From positions 374,423 to 438,422 of the forward strand of contig NZ_HE999444.1 in assembly GCF_000312305.1 (NCBI RefSeq): a stretch of 64,000 nucleotides of DNA, read 5' to 3'. A model generated the notes under the pieces. It ran no database searches. It saw only the letters and a program-made list of their open reading frames with translations, and was not told the origin of the DNA. The DNA comes from Prevotella conceptionensis 9403948. GTDB taxonomy: Bacteria > Bacteroidota > Bacteroidia > Bacteroidales > Bacteroidaceae. Below are positions 52,757 through 62,037 of this stretch, piece by piece. Position numbers and translations under genes: made by a program. The first letter of the stretch is position 1; each line of letters begins with the position of its first letter.

Positions 52757-53509
52757 ATGAAATTTATAGGCATAATTCCCGCCCGCTATGGCTCTTCGCG
52801 CTTTCCGGGCAAACCGCTGGCACAGCTTGGAGGGAAACCAGTGATACAACGCGTGTACGAACAGGTGGCGCAAGCGCTAGACGAGACCTATGTGGCCACA
52901 GACGACGAGCGTATATATAATAAGGTGTTGGCGTTTGGCGGAAAAGCCGTGATGACTTCAACCGAACACCAAAGCGGTACCGACCGCGTGAACGAGGCTG
53001 TGCAAAAGATTGGCGGCAACTACGACGTGGTGGTGAACATTCAGGGCGACGAACCCTTTGTGCAGCGTTCGCAGATAGATGCCATTTGCCAGTGCTTCGA
53101 CACCGATGGCGTACAAATAGCCACACTAGGCATTCCCTTTAAGACCATCGACGAGGTGCGCAACCCCAATTCGCCCAAGATTGTGGTGAGCAATGGCGGC
53201 TTTGCGATGTACTTTTCGCGTTCGGTTATTCCTTTCGTACGTGGCACAGAGCCCGAACAATGGCTTGAGGCTTACCCTTTTCTTAAGCATTTGGGCATAT
53301 ATGCCTATCGTCCGGAGGCACTTAGGGCGATAACGGCCTTGCCGCAATCGTCGTTGGAGAAGGCCGAGAGCCTCGAACAGCTGCGTTGGTTGCAGAATGG
53401 TTATCAGATAAAGGTGGGGCTTACGCAGGTTGAAACCGTGGGAATAGACACGCCCGAAGATTTGCAGCGCGCCGAAGAGTTCTTGAAAGCGCACGCTGCG
53501 GGTTGTTAA
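52757..53509 (+). CDS. kdsB: 3-deoxy-manno-octulosonate cytidylyltransferase
   Basis: A 250-residue enzyme that activates Kdo as CMP-Kdo for lipid A-core synthesis. The start MKFIGIIPARYGSSRFPGKP at 52757 carries the nucleotide-binding motif at once. Further motifs: VATDDERIYNKV, TSTEHQSGTDRVNEAV, VVNIQGDEPFV, HLGIYAYRPEAL and VGIDTPEDLQRAE. The frame is open from 52547, but the first 70 codons are repeat-element sequence and are rejected. The gene is placed only 22 bases behind a mobile-looking element that supplies its likely promoter. Confidence 0.95.
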   Translation: MKFIGIIPARYGSSRFPGKPLAQLGGKPVIQRVYEQVAQALDETYVATDDERIYNKVLAFGGKAVMTSTEHQSGTDRVNEAVQKIGGNYDVVVNIQGDEPFVQRSQIDAICQCFDTDGVQIATLGIPFKTIDEVRNPNSPKIVVSNGGFAMYFSRSVIPFVRGTEPEQWLEAYPFLKHLGIYAYRPEALRAITALPQSSLEKAESLEQLRWLQNGYQIKVGLTQVETVGIDTPEDLQRAEEFLKAHAAGC

Positions 53510-53544
53510 TACCTCGTGTTCAGAACGTCATTGCTCACACCATT

Positions 53545-53640
53545 GAACGTTTTCGTTAAGCCAAATGAACAATGTCGAGCTTGCTCGGACATTGTCATGG
53601 CGAGAAAACGCACTTTTCGAGGAACGAAAAAGAACGTTTT
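53545..53640 (+). repeat. Hairpin repeat family, copy after kdsB
   Basis: Starts 35 bases after the kdsB stop. ACAATGTCGAGC and GCTCGGACATTGT (53569-53595) pair with one bulged base; the flanks GAACGTTTTCG and CGAAAAAGAACGTTT add outer complementarity. It may end the kdsB transcript as well as being a repeat. The remaining bases to pyk hold the -7 motif TACCTTTG at 53699-53706. Confidence 0.8.
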
Positions 53641-53809
53641 TTGTTCCATATCCACGATAATAATTACAAAAGGTCAAGGTGTTCGCGATTTTTTTCAGTA
53701 CCTTTGCAAAGGGCAGGCAAACGTTAACGGAAGTGTGGCGACACGCCGTGACAACGCTTGACGCGCTTGCCCATTGTTTACATTTATATAAAGGACATTT
53801 CAATAAGAT

Positions 53810-55312
53810 ATGAAACAGACAAAGATTGTGGCCACCATCAGCGACCGCAGGTGTGATCAGGAATTTATACGAAAGCTTTTTTTCGCTGGGATGAACGTGG
53901 TGCGAATGAACACTGCGCATGCCCCCGAAGAGGGAATGAAGGAAATCATTAAGAATGTGCGTGCCGTTTCGTCGCATATCGCCTTGATGGTAGACACCAA
54001 AGGACCGGAAATAAGAACCACCAGTGTTGCAGAACCCATACAATATAAGAGTGGAGACATCGTGAAAATATTCGGTCGCCCCGAAATGGAGACAACGCAC
54101 GACATACTGAACGTGTCTTATCCCGACATCGCCAACGACGTGAAGGTGGGTGATAGCATTCTCTTCGACGACGGCGAGCTGGACATGAAGGTGCTCGACG
54201 TGCAAGGTCCGATGCTCGTAACGCAGGTTCAAAACGACGGTAAGCTTGGTGCACGCAAGAGTGTGAACGTGCCTGGCGAGCATATCGACCTGCCTGCGCT
54301 CACAGAGAAAGACCGAAACAACATTCTTTTCGCCATAGAACAAGACATCGACTTTATCGCACACTCGTTTGTTCGTTCGGCCGAAGATGTTCATGCGGTG
54401 CAAAAGGTACTAGACGAGCACAACAGCGACATCAAAATCATATCTAAAATAGAGAACCAAGAGGGCATCGACAACATCGACGAGATTATAGACGCATCGT
54501 ATGGCATTATGATTGCGCGCGGCGATTTGGGCATTGAGGTTCCATTGGAGTGCATCCCCGGGTTGCAAAGGGAAATTATACATAAGTGTATATTGAAGAA
54601 AAAGCCTGTAATTGTGGCCACGCAGATGCTGCACACCATGATTAACAACCCACGTCCGACGCGTGCCGAGGTAACAGACATTGCCAATGCCGTGTATTAT
54701 CGCACCGATGCGCTGATGCTTAGCGGCGAAACGGCATCGGGAAAGTATCCCGTTGAGGCCGTAAAGACTATGGCTGCCATTGCAGAGCAGGCCGAGAAAG
54801 ACCGCCTGCGCTTAAAGGGCTTGCAGATTTCGCTTGCACCCAATTGCAGTCAGAAAGAGTTTTTGGCCTATTCGGCCATCGAGTCTACGCGTCGGTTGGG
54901 TGTTGCGGGCATCATCACCGACAGCGAAACGGGCGAAACGGCGCGCATCCTAGCTTCGTTCCGCGGTTCAACGCCCATCTTGGCCATGTGCTATAAGGAG
55001 AAGTTGCAACGTTGGCTCAACCTAAGTTACGGTGTTATTCCCGTTCATCAGAAAGAACACCTTGCGCCCCAATTCATATTTACGGCAGCCATTCGTATGT
55101 TGAGGCAAAAGGGCTACATCAACTTGGAGGATAAGATAGCTTACCTTAGCGGTAGTTTCGGCGAGGGCGGTGGCACCACTTTCGTTGAAATCAACAAGGT
55201 GGCTAAGGCACTTAACGCCGACAGCAACTACCGTTTCCACCTGCCCGAACACCCTTCGAAAAAACAAACAGGTGAACCTGAGGCCGAAGAAACCTGGGCT
55301 GGGGAAAACTAA
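53810..55312 (+). CDS. pyk: Pyruvate kinase
   Basis: The 500-residue enzyme of the last glycolytic step. Motifs: FAGMNVVRMNTAHAPEEG, ALMVDTKGPEIRT, ISKIENQEGIDNIDEII, the active-site GIMIARGDLGIEVPLE, VIVATQMLHTMINNPRPTRA and LSGETASGKYPVEAV. The C-terminal domain is present (ITDSETGETARILASFRG). An extra tail (PSKKQTGEPEAEETWAGEN) follows the core. The first catalytic segment reads MNTAH where MNFSH is common, a mild difference. The promoter has TACCTTTG at 53699-53706 with no clear -33 box. Confidence 0.96.
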   Translation: MKQTKIVATISDRRCDQEFIRKLFFAGMNVVRMNTAHAPEEGMKEIIKNVRAVSSHIALMVDTKGPEIRTTSVAEPIQYKSGDIVKIFGRPEMETTHDILNVSYPDIANDVKVGDSILFDDGELDMKVLDVQGPMLVTQVQNDGKLGARKSVNVPGEHIDLPALTEKDRNNILFAIEQDIDFIAHSFVRSAEDVHAVQKVLDEHNSDIKIISKIENQEGIDNIDEIIDASYGIMIARGDLGIEVPLECIPGLQREIIHKCILKKKPVIVATQMLHTMINNPRPTRAEVTDIANAVYYRTDALMLSGETASGKYPVEAVKTMAAIAEQAEKDRLRLKGLQISLAPNCSQKEFLAYSAIESTRRLGVAGIITDSETGETARILASFRGSTPILAMCYKEKLQRWLNLSYGVIPVHQKEHLAPQFIFTAAIRMLRQKGYINLEDKIAYLSGSFGEGGGTTFVEINKVAKALNADSNYRFHLPEHPSKKQTGEPEAEETWAGEN

Positions 55313-55382
55313 ACCAATGGCATAGTTTTGCATCCCAACGCTAAGAGGCAAGCTCTTGTGGCGGATGGAAACGTCGTTCAAG

Positions 55383-55420
55383 CGGGTAGGCACGTAAAGC
55401 AAAGCGTGTTTGCCCGTTTT
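55383..55420 (+). terminator. Probable terminator after pyk
   Basis: CGGGTAGGCACG pairs with CGTGTTTGCCCG, including wobble pairs, around a ten-base loop and is followed by TTTTCC. It lies about 70 bases after the pyk stop. Confidence 0.65.
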
Positions 55421-55547
55421 CCTATTTTGTTAGTCCCTTTTTATAAGTGTGATGAGCAAATTGTAAAAGATAAATTCTTGTTAACCAAGCGTATTATATA
55501 GACTTTAACGCCTCTTTGCAATGAATAAGTTAAAAAAGTCTGTATGC

Positions 55548-55579
55548 TTTGCACCGCTAGTACGAATGTTATAACTTTG
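55548..55579 (+). promoter_or_regulatory. Promoter of the small outer-membrane barrel gene
   Basis: TTTG at 55548-55551, an exact 20-bp spacer and TAACTTTG at 55572-55579: a full match to the Bacteroidota consensus, 64 bases before the start codon. Confidence 0.8.
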
Positions 55580-55643
55580 CCCCCAGAAAAAGATTAGTAC
55601 GTGTTTTTTTTAATACATCAGTTGAATTTAATCAGGAATAAAG

Positions 55644-56207
55644 ATGAAAAAGATTTTGATGACCTTGGTTGCAGCGGTGATCGCTGTTAGTGCAAGTGCA
55701 CAACAAGTTTATGTAGGAGGTACCCTTGGAATAGGTGTTAGTAAGGTAAAAGGTGGTGATGAAGTAACCACTTACAAAGTTTTGCCCGAAGTGGGTTACA
55801 GTTTCAACGACGATTGGGCCATCGGTACGGTGCTCGGATGGGGTAAAGGAAATCCCGTTTCGGTTGCAGATGCCAAAACAACGCAAGCCCGGTTCTTCAC
55901 CGTTTCTCCTTATGTGCGTTACACTTTCCTACATTCTAAGTATGTGGACGTCTTTGTCGACACGGGCTTAGACTATCTTCGCTACCAAGGAGGCGACAAC
56001 GAGTTGGGAGTTGGCGTAAAACCAGGTGTGGCCATAAACCTTAACAGGCACTTCACGTTCTTGGCAAAGGTGGGATTTGCTGGTTGGAAGAACGAAAGAG
56101 GAACATATACGGACCCTCGAGTCGGCGAAGTAAAAATCAACAACCAGGCATGGGGTGCATCGTTTGATGGCAACAATTTAAGTTTCGGTGTATATTACAA
56201 CTTCTAA
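55644..56207 (+). CDS. Small outer membrane beta-barrel protein
   Basis: A 187-residue protein with signal peptide MKKILMTLVAAVIAVSASAQ and about eight amphipathic strands, each with alternating aromatic residues (VYVGGTLGIGVSKVKGG, FNDDWAIGTVLGWGKGN, FTVSPYVRYTFLHSKYVD). The last strand ends in YYNF, the usual C-terminal aromatic signal for barrel assembly. This is the OmpX/OprF-like porin-family type common in Bacteroidota. Strong promoter and strong terminator bracket it as a single transcription unit, pointing to high expression. Confidence 0.8.
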   Translation: MKKILMTLVAAVIAVSASAQQVYVGGTLGIGVSKVKGGDEVTTYKVLPEVGYSFNDDWAIGTVLGWGKGNPVSVADAKTTQARFFTVSPYVRYTFLHSKYVDVFVDTGLDYLRYQGGDNELGVGVKPGVAINLNRHFTFLAKVGFAGWKNERGTYTDPRVGEVKINNQAWGASFDGNNLSFGVYYNF

Positions 56208-56243
56208 AAAACAGCATAACCCTTTGGGTTAAAGCCTAAATGC

Positions 56244-56277
56244 AATGGCGCGCCAGTTTGCTGGCGCGCCATTCGTT
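56244..56277 (+). terminator. Strong terminator after the small barrel gene
   Basis: AATGGCGCGCCAG and CTGGCGCGCCATT form a perfect 13-bp stem around TTTG, followed by CGTTTTA. Confidence 0.85.
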
Positions 56278-56466
56278 TTATAGTAAACGCCATAAAAGTT
56301 AGCCATAGAATTGCCTTGGCATGGGGGATTTTATGCGGCATGCCTTTATCAGTTCGATTTCTTTTCGTAAATTTGCACTATAAGAAATTTTTTAGCGTCG
56401 CATGCGTGTCCTTATATAATAAGGTATGTTGTTCGACGAACGTTTTGTTAAGAAGAGAAGATAAGG

Positions 56467-57450
56467 ATGAAAGAAATAAGTTGGGGATTTATAGGTTGCG
56501 GCGAAGTGACCGAGACAAAATCGGGTCCTGCCTTTAACGAAGTGGAAGGCTCGCACGTGCATGCGGTGATGAGTCGCACTGAAGACAAGGCACGTTCGTA
56601 TGCCGAGCGGCATCGCATACGCAAATGGTACACCGACCCAAACGAACTTATCGGCGACCCCGACGTAAATGCCGTGTACATCGCCACGCCGCCATCCAGC
56701 CACGCCACCTTTGCCATCATGGCCATGAAAGCAGGAAAACCCGTGTATGTGGAAAAACCCCTGGCTGCGAGCTACGAAGACTGCGTGCGCATTAACCGAG
56801 TGAGCGAACAGACGGGCGTGCCTTGTTTTGTGGCTTACTATCGCCGTTACCTGCCTTATTTCCAAAAGGTAAAAGCCATAGTTGATAGTGGTGCCATTGG
56901 CAAAATCACCAACGTGCAAATTCGTTTCGCTGTTCCGCCGCGCGATTTGGACTATTCCACCAACAGCAACCTGCCTTGGCGACTTCAGCCCGACGTGTCG
57001 GGAGGCGGTTATTTCTACGATTTAGCCCCACATCAGCTAGACTTGATACAAGAACTCTTTGGCGTTATCACCCGCGCGCACGGCTATTTGTCGAATAGGG
57101 GGCGATTATACGGCGTTGAAGACACCGTGAGTGCGGCCTTCGAGTTTGAAAGTGGCGTGGTGGGAAGTGGCAGTTGGTGTTTCGTTGCACACCAAAGTGC
57201 AAAGGAAGACTGCATCGAGGTGATTGGCGAACGTGGTCTGCTGTCGTTCTCGGTGTACACCAACAACCCCATTCAACTTGTAACAAGTGATGGCGCAACA
57301 AGCTTTAACGTAGACAATCCTGCATACGCACAACTGCCCATCATAAAGGCAGTTATCGAAGACTTGCAAGGCATTGGCCATTGCTCGTGCACCAGCGTGA
57401 GCGCAACACCGGTAAACTGGGTGATGGACCGAATACTCAACAAATTCTGA
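56467..57450 (+). CDS. Gfo/Idh/MocA-family oxidoreductase
   Basis: A 327-residue NAD(P)-dependent dehydrogenase. The Rossmann start is WGFIGCGEVTETKSGPAF; the family motif VYVEKPLAASYEDC carries the catalytic-region lysine, and the second domain has DVSGGGYFYDLAPHQLDLI with the expected histidine. Relatives act on sugars and inositols; the substrate cannot be told. A -7 motif TAAATTTG at 56368-56375 with TTTA 19 bases upstream is a likely promoter. The next gene follows after one base, suggesting an operon with DUF4421 and DUF1460 proteins. Confidence 0.85.
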   Translation: MKEISWGFIGCGEVTETKSGPAFNEVEGSHVHAVMSRTEDKARSYAERHRIRKWYTDPNELIGDPDVNAVYIATPPSSHATFAIMAMKAGKPVYVEKPLAASYEDCVRINRVSEQTGVPCFVAYYRRYLPYFQKVKAIVDSGAIGKITNVQIRFAVPPRDLDYSTNSNLPWRLQPDVSGGGYFYDLAPHQLDLIQELFGVITRAHGYLSNRGRLYGVEDTVSAAFEFESGVVGSGSWCFVAHQSAKEDCIEVIGERGLLSFSVYTNNPIQLVTSDGATSFNVDNPAYAQLPIIKAVIEDLQGIGHCSCTSVSATPVNWVMDRILNKF

Positions 57451-57451
57451 C

Positions 57452-58546
57452 ATGCTTAAAACCCTACTCACATCGTTTCTTCTCTGCTTGTTGAGCGTGG
57501 TTGCCAGGGCCGAAGTGTCCGATACTGCTGCTGCACTACAACCGGCCAAACGTTCGTTGGTGAAACGAATGGCAGACGGGGTGAAACAATTTGTTAACAG
57601 TTTCAGCGATGTGGATACCACTTACATCGAGCCGCAACGGTACATTTATACCGTCATGTTGCAGAACACCTACACTTACGAACTGTACAAGCTGAGCACG
57701 GCCGAGGGCAACTCGGTGACCTTCGCACCCGAACCCACCGTTAAGTTCGGGCCGTATGTGGGGTGGCAGTGGCTGTTTTTAGGTTATACCGTAGACCTTC
57801 GCCGCCTAAATGGTAACAACAAGCAAGAGTTCGACCTGAGTTTCTATACCTCGCAGATTGGCATAGACCTATTTTGGCGCAACACGGGCAACAACTACAA
57901 GATAAAAAGCCTAACACTGGCCAAAGACATCAAGCCCGATGCGGTGTTGGGAAGTGCTTTTAGCGGTTTCGAGGCACGCATCCGAGGGTTTAACCTTTAC
58001 TACATACTCAACCATCGGCGCTTTTCTTATCGTGCGGCATTCAGTCAGAGCACGGTGCAAAGGCGCAGTGCGGGCAGCATGCTCTTCGGGGTGGGCTGCA
58101 CATGGCATAAGGTGAATGTGGACGTGGCGCAGCTAGACCAGCTTATTACCGACCGGTTGGGGGCGAATGCCACCATGACCGCACCAGGCGATACGGCAAA
58201 CTTCGGCAAGGTGCAGTATACCGACCTTTCCGTTTCTGCGGGATATGGCTACAATTGGGTGTTCGCCCGCAACTGGTTGCTGGCAGGTTCGCTCTCGTTG
58301 GCTTTGGGTTACAAGCGCACCACGGGTAATGTCAGTGCTCGCCGTACGTCGTTGGGCGACTTCTTGTCGTATAACATGGCCCTTGATGGGGTGGGGCGCT
58401 TTGGTCTTGTGTGGAACAATACGCGCTGGTATGCCGGTGCCAGCACCATCTTGCACACCTATAACTATCGCAAAAACAGGTTTTCTACCAATAACATGTT
58501 TGGAAACCTCAACATATATGTAGGCTTTAATTTTATTAGACGATGA
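57452..58546 (+). CDS. DUF4421 outer-membrane barrel protein
   Basis: A 364-residue protein with a signal peptide (LLTSFLLCLLSVVARAEV). The sequence matches the Bacteroidota DUF4421 family: VDTTYIEPQRYIYTVMLQNT, FGPYVGWQWLFLGYTVDL, FDLSFYTSQIGIDLFWR and the ending LNIYVGFNFIRR, which is a final barrel strand. The protein is predicted to be an outer membrane barrel of unknown function. It overlaps the DUF1460 gene start by four bases (ATGA). Confidence 0.8.
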   Translation: MLKTLLTSFLLCLLSVVARAEVSDTAAALQPAKRSLVKRMADGVKQFVNSFSDVDTTYIEPQRYIYTVMLQNTYTYELYKLSTAEGNSVTFAPEPTVKFGPYVGWQWLFLGYTVDLRRLNGNNKQEFDLSFYTSQIGIDLFWRNTGNNYKIKSLTLAKDIKPDAVLGSAFSGFEARIRGFNLYYILNHRRFSYRAAFSQSTVQRRSAGSMLFGVGCTWHKVNVDVAQLDQLITDRLGANATMTAPGDTANFGKVQYTDLSVSAGYGYNWVFARNWLLAGSLSLALGYKRTTGNVSARRTSLGDFLSYNMALDGVGRFGLVWNNTRWYAGASTILHTYNYRKNRFSTNNMFGNLNIYVGFNFIRR

Positions 58547-59388
58547 AAAAAACAATCCTCGTGTGTTTATTATTCCTGGCCGCATTGCCCCTTTTGGCCC
58601 AGGCGCAGTACACTTCGGCAGACAGTGCCAAGGTGGTTAAACTATTGTTAGAAGGCAAACGCCATAAGGACAAGCAAAATTTGGTGTTGTTTTTCGCCCG
58701 CAAGTTTTTGGGTGTTCCTTACGTAGCAAGCACCTTGGAGAACAATGCTGACGAGCGTTTAGTGATTAATTTGCGCCAGCTAGACTGCACCACGTTTGTA
58801 GAGAATGTGTTGACACTGACGCTTTGCACGCAAAACGGCAAGACTACTTTTGCCGATTTCTGCGACCAACTGCGCAAGATACGCTATCGAAACGGCAAGG
58901 TTGGCTATCCCACACGTCTGCATTATTTCTCCGAATGGATTTCGGACAACGCCCGAATGGGGTACGTTGAAGAGACGCAAGCGCCCAATCCGCCTTTTTC
59001 CGCAGTGCAAACGTTGCAAATAAATTTTATGAGTACGCACGTGGACAAGTACCCGATGTTGGTTCGCACGCCTGCTTTCGTCAAGCCCATTGCCCAAATG
59101 GAGAGCGAACTCTGCGGCAAAACATGTCGTTATATTCCCAAAGCGGGCATCCTGAACAATGCCGCATGCAAGCAAGCGGTAAAAGATGGCAACATTTTGG
59201 CATTGGTAACAAGTCGTGCAGGCCTAGACACTAGTCATGTTGGCTTTGCTGTTTGGAAGAAAGATGGTTTGCATTTGTTCCATGCGTCGTCGCTGCAAAA
59301 GAAGGTTGTAGAAGACAAATCGCTGCTGCGCAGCTATATGAAGAAACAAAAGTCGCAACTTGGTATTCGTGTGGTAAAAGTGAAATGA
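58543..59388 (+). CDS. DUF1460 amidase-like periplasmic protein
   Basis: A 281-residue exported protein (signal MKKTILVCLLFLAALPLLAQ). DUF1460 members are cysteine amidases resembling NlpC/P60 enzymes and cleave N-acetylmuramoyl-L-alanine bonds or related links. The catalytic cysteine is seen in RQLDCTTFVENVLTLTL, the histidine in LDTSHVGFAVWKKDG. Substrate-pocket residues FLGVPYVASTLE precede them. Coupled to the barrel gene upstream, it may act on cell-wall fragments (inference). Confidence 0.82.
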   Translation: MKKTILVCLLFLAALPLLAQAQYTSADSAKVVKLLLEGKRHKDKQNLVLFFARKFLGVPYVASTLENNADERLVINLRQLDCTTFVENVLTLTLCTQNGKTTFADFCDQLRKIRYRNGKVGYPTRLHYFSEWISDNARMGYVEETQAPNPPFSAVQTLQINFMSTHVDKYPMLVRTPAFVKPIAQMESELCGKTCRYIPKAGILNNAACKQAVKDGNILALVTSRAGLDTSHVGFAVWKKDGLHLFHASSLQKKVVEDKSLLRSYMKKQKSQLGIRVVKVK

Positions 59389-59389
59389 G

Positions 59390-59460
59390 TTTTTGAGTTC
59401 ATGAGTTTTTATGTTCATGAGTTTTAAGCTTATGAGTTTTGAGTTATAAGTTGTTGGCTA
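59390..59460 (+). repeat. Short GAGTTTT phrase repeats
   Basis: Loose tandem repeats of ATGAGTTTTTGAGTTC directly after the DUF1460 stop, of the same style as the tracts at 43018 and 62980. Confidence 0.6.
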
Positions 59461-59542
59461 AGTTGCTAACATTATTCACATCGGTTTAAACCATCACTTT
59501 TGAGAAATAAAGGCTACATTGCATTGTAGTAACAACACATAT

Positions 59543-59582
59543 CACTCCCCTCTCCCCTTGGAGAGGGGCTGGGGGTGAGGCC
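59543..59582. repeat. GC-rich palindrome (REP-like)
   Basis: CCCCTCTCC and GGAGAGGGG face each other around CCTT, followed by CTGGGGGTGAGG. This kind of sequence recurs in intergenic DNA of many bacteria. Here only one copy is seen. Confidence 0.6.
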
Positions 59583-59684
59583 GGTAGTAGTGGGGGATGC
59601 TGGTGTTGAGGCTGCTATTAGGATGCTAAGCGGGCAGTTGTTCGGTCTTTTTTGAAGTCTGTTCTTGAAAAAGTGGGCGATTTG

Positions 59685-59716
59685 TTTGGCTGTTCCGAAA
59701 TAATAAGTTACCTTTG
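59685..59716 (+). promoter_or_regulatory. Promoter of the tRNA-Lys pair
   Basis: TTTG at 59685-59688, a 20-bp spacer and TACCTTTG at 59709-59716, about 44 bases ahead of the first tRNA. Full consensus match. Confidence 0.8.
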
Positions 59717-59759
59717 CACTCGCAAAAAAGGACAGGTGTCCTCGTCATGCAAACGACAT

Positions 59760-59832
59760 GCATCCTTAGCTCAGTTGGTAGAGCAACTGACTCTTAATCA
59801 GTGGGTCTAGGGTTCGAATCCCTAAGGATGTA
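59760..59832 (+). tRNA. tRNA-Lys (anticodon CTT), first copy
   Basis: A 73-base cloverleaf: acceptor GCATCCT with AGGATGT (one G-U pair), D-arm GCTCAGTTGGTAGAGC, anticodon loop CTCTTAA giving CTT, T-arm TAGGGTTCGAATCCCTA, discriminator A. CCA is not encoded. Confidence 0.95.
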
Positions 59833-59852
59833 CAAAGGTTTGCATGCGGTAT

Positions 59853-59925
59853 GCATCCTTAGCTCAGTTGGTAGAGCAACTGACTCTTAATCAGTGGGTC
59901 TAGGGTTCGAATCCCTAAGGATGTA
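59853..59925 (+). tRNA. tRNA-Lys (anticodon CTT), second copy
   Basis: Identical in all 73 bases to the copy 93 bases upstream, separated by a 20-base spacer. Both share one promoter and one terminator. Confidence 0.95.
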
Positions 59926-59932
59926 CAAAGAG

Positions 59933-59963
59933 GTAGCAAGGCCAATGGCTTTGCTACTTTTTT
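59933..59963 (+). terminator. Terminator of the tRNA transcript
   Basis: GTAGCAAGGCC pairs with GGCTTTGCTAC (one wobble) around AAT and is followed by six T residues, eight bases after the second tRNA. Confidence 0.85.
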
Positions 59964-60077
59964 GTTTGTATGCAAAACGAGGAGCGTGCCACATTACAGC
60001 TGATGCGCTCGCTAACCCAAAAGTTCTTGTTCTTGCAAATTAATAAACCCAAAAACTGGCAGAACATTCTGCAAATA

Positions 60078-60109
60078 TTTGTAGTTCTCGTTGGATATGT
60101 GTACTTTTG
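60078..60109 (+). promoter_or_regulatory. aspS promoter
   Basis: TTTG at 60078-60081, a 20-bp spacer and TACTTTTG at 60102-60109, 30 bases before the aspS start. Confidence 0.8.
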
Positions 60110-60138
60110 CAAACATAATTTAAATTGATAAGAATAAC

Positions 60139-61899
60139 ATGTATAGGACAAGCACTTGTGGAGAACTACGCCTAGCCGATGCAGGTAAAACGGTAACGTT
60201 GGCAGGGTGGGTTCAGCGAGTTAGGAAGATGGGCGGAATGTCGTTCGTTGACCTTCGCGATAGATATGGCATTACCCAACTCGTGTTCAACGAGAACGAA
60301 GACAAGGAACTTTGCGACTGTGCCAATAGGTTGGGGCGCGAATTTTGCATACAAGTGACGGGCACGGTGAACGAACGCCAAAGCAAAAACGCCAACCTTG
60401 CCACAGGCGACATTGAGATTATTGCATCGCAACTCAATGTGCTAAGCGAAAGCGAAACGCCACCTTTCACCATTGAGGAGAACACCGACGGCGGCGACGA
60501 CATCAGAATGAAGTATCGTTACCTTGACTTGCGCCGTCCCAATGTGCGCAAGAACTTGGAGTTGCGCCACAAAATGACCATCCTTATACGCAACTTCCTC
60601 GATAGCAAAGACTTTATCGAGGTGGAAACACCTATACTTATTGGCTCTACACCAGAGGGCGCACGCGATTTCGTTGTGCCTTCGCGCATGAATCCCAGAC
60701 AATTCTACGCCCTTCCACAAAGTCCACAAACGCTAAAACAATTGCTTATGGTGAGCGGTTTCGACCGTTACTTCCAAATTGCCAAATGTTTTAGGGACGA
60801 AGACCTGCGTGCCGACCGTCAACCAGAGTTCACGCAGATTGACTGTGAGATGAGTTTCGTAGACCAAGACGATGTTATCAACCTCTTCGAAGACATGGCA
60901 CGCCACTTGTTTAAGGAACTTAGAGGTGTAGAACTGCCTGCCAAGCTGCGCCAAATGCCGTGGCACGAGGCCATGAAACGATACGGAAGCGACAAGCCCG
61001 ACTTGCGTTTCGGTATGGAGTTTGTTGAGTTGGCCGACGTTCTTAAAGGTACAGGCGAGTTTAGCGTATTTAACGAGGCCGAATATATCGGCGGAATATG
61101 CGTGCCCGGCTGCGCCGACTATTCGCGTAAGCAGCTTAACGAGTTGACAGATTTCGTAAAACGTCCGCAGGTTGGCGCAAAGGGACTTGTGTTTGTGAAG
61201 TACGAAACCGACGGTTCGGTAAAGAGCAGCATCGACAAGTTCTACTCGCCAGAGGTGTTTGCCCAACTAAAACAAGCTATGGGAGCAAAAGATGGCGACT
61301 TGGTGCTTATCATGAGTGGCGACAAGGCCAACAAAACACGTGTGCAATTGTGCAACCTTCGCTTGGAAATGGGCGACCGCTTGGGCCTTCGCGATAAAGA
61401 TAAGTTTGAGTGCCTATGGATTGTAGACTTCCCGCTGTTTGAATGGAGCGACGAAGAACAGCGACTCATGGCCACGCACCATCCATTTACCATGCCCAAT
61501 CCCGACGACATTCCTTTGTTGGATGAGCATCCCGAACGTGTTCGTGCCTTGGCCTACGACTTTGTTTGCAATGGCATCGAAGTGGGCGGTGGTAGTCTTC
61601 GTATTCACGATGGGGCATTGCAAGAAAAGATGTTTGGCATCTTAGGTTTTACGCCCGAACGCGCTATGGCTCAGTTCGGTTTCCTCATCAATGCCTTTAA
61701 ATATGGTGCGCCGCCCCACGCTGGTTTGGCTTTCGGACTGGATCGCTTTGTTTCAATCTTCGCAGGACTGAACTCCATTCGCGACTGTATAGCCTTCCCA
61801 AAAAACAACAGTGGGCGCGACGTGATGCTGGATGCACCATCGGTTATTGACGACAAACAGTTGGAAGAACTTCATCTTCGGGTTGATTTAGGTCAATAA
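60139..61899 (+). CDS. aspS: Aspartyl-tRNA synthetase
   Basis: The 586-residue class II synthetase. An N-terminal OB-fold ([20 protein letters not shown]) binds the anticodon. Motif 2 is [18 protein letters not shown]; the GAD insertion domain is at about 290-405; motif 3 is [19 protein letters not shown]. The ending RVDLGQ is short and normal. The bacterial type is clear from the GAD domain and overall length. Gene intact; single transcription unit with a clear promoter. Confidence 0.97.
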   Translation: MYRTSTCGELRLADAGKTVTLAGWVQRVRKMGGMSFVDLRDRYGITQLVFNENEDKELCDCANRLGREFCIQVTGTVNERQSKNANLATGDIEIIASQLNVLSESETPPFTIEENTDGGDDIRMKYRYLDLRRPNVRKNLELRHKMTILIRNFLDSKDFIEVETPILIGSTPEGARDFVVPSRMNPRQFYALPQSPQTLKQLLMVSGFDRYFQIAKCFRDEDLRADRQPEFTQIDCEMSFVDQDDVINLFEDMARHLFKELRGVELPAKLRQMPWHEAMKRYGSDKPDLRFGMEFVELADVLKGTGEFSVFNEAEYIGGICVPGCADYSRKQLNELTDFVKRPQVGAKGLVFVKYETDGSVKSSIDKFYSPEVFAQLKQAMGAKDGDLVLIMSGDKANKTRVQLCNLRLEMGDRLGLRDKDKFECLWIVDFPLFEWSDEEQRLMATHHPFTMPNPDDIPLLDEHPERVRALAYDFVCNGIEVGGGSLRIHDGALQEKMFGILGFTPERAMAQFGFLINAFKYGAPPHAGLAFGLDRFVSIFAGLNSIRDCIAFPKNNSGRDVMLDAPSVIDDKQLEELHLRVDLGQ

Positions 61900-62037
61900 A
61901 TCGTATCGCATTGCTATCAAAGGCTTTACTTTTCTTGTATAAAGTTGCCGCATGTTAAATAAATGTACTAATTTTGCCGACGATAAATTTGTGTTTGTTG
62001 TTCCATTCAGTGTACAAAACACTTAAATTTTATAACT

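Noticed and set aside
53516-53761. Small open frame containing CRACSDIVMARKRTF
   Set aside because: It is the hairpin repeat read as protein; similar false frames arise at 42036-42344 and 52286-52543.
59543-59582. Terminator for the DUF1460 gene
   Set aside because: The GC-rich palindrome is 155 bases after the stop and is not followed by a T-run; it is better seen as a REP-like repeat.
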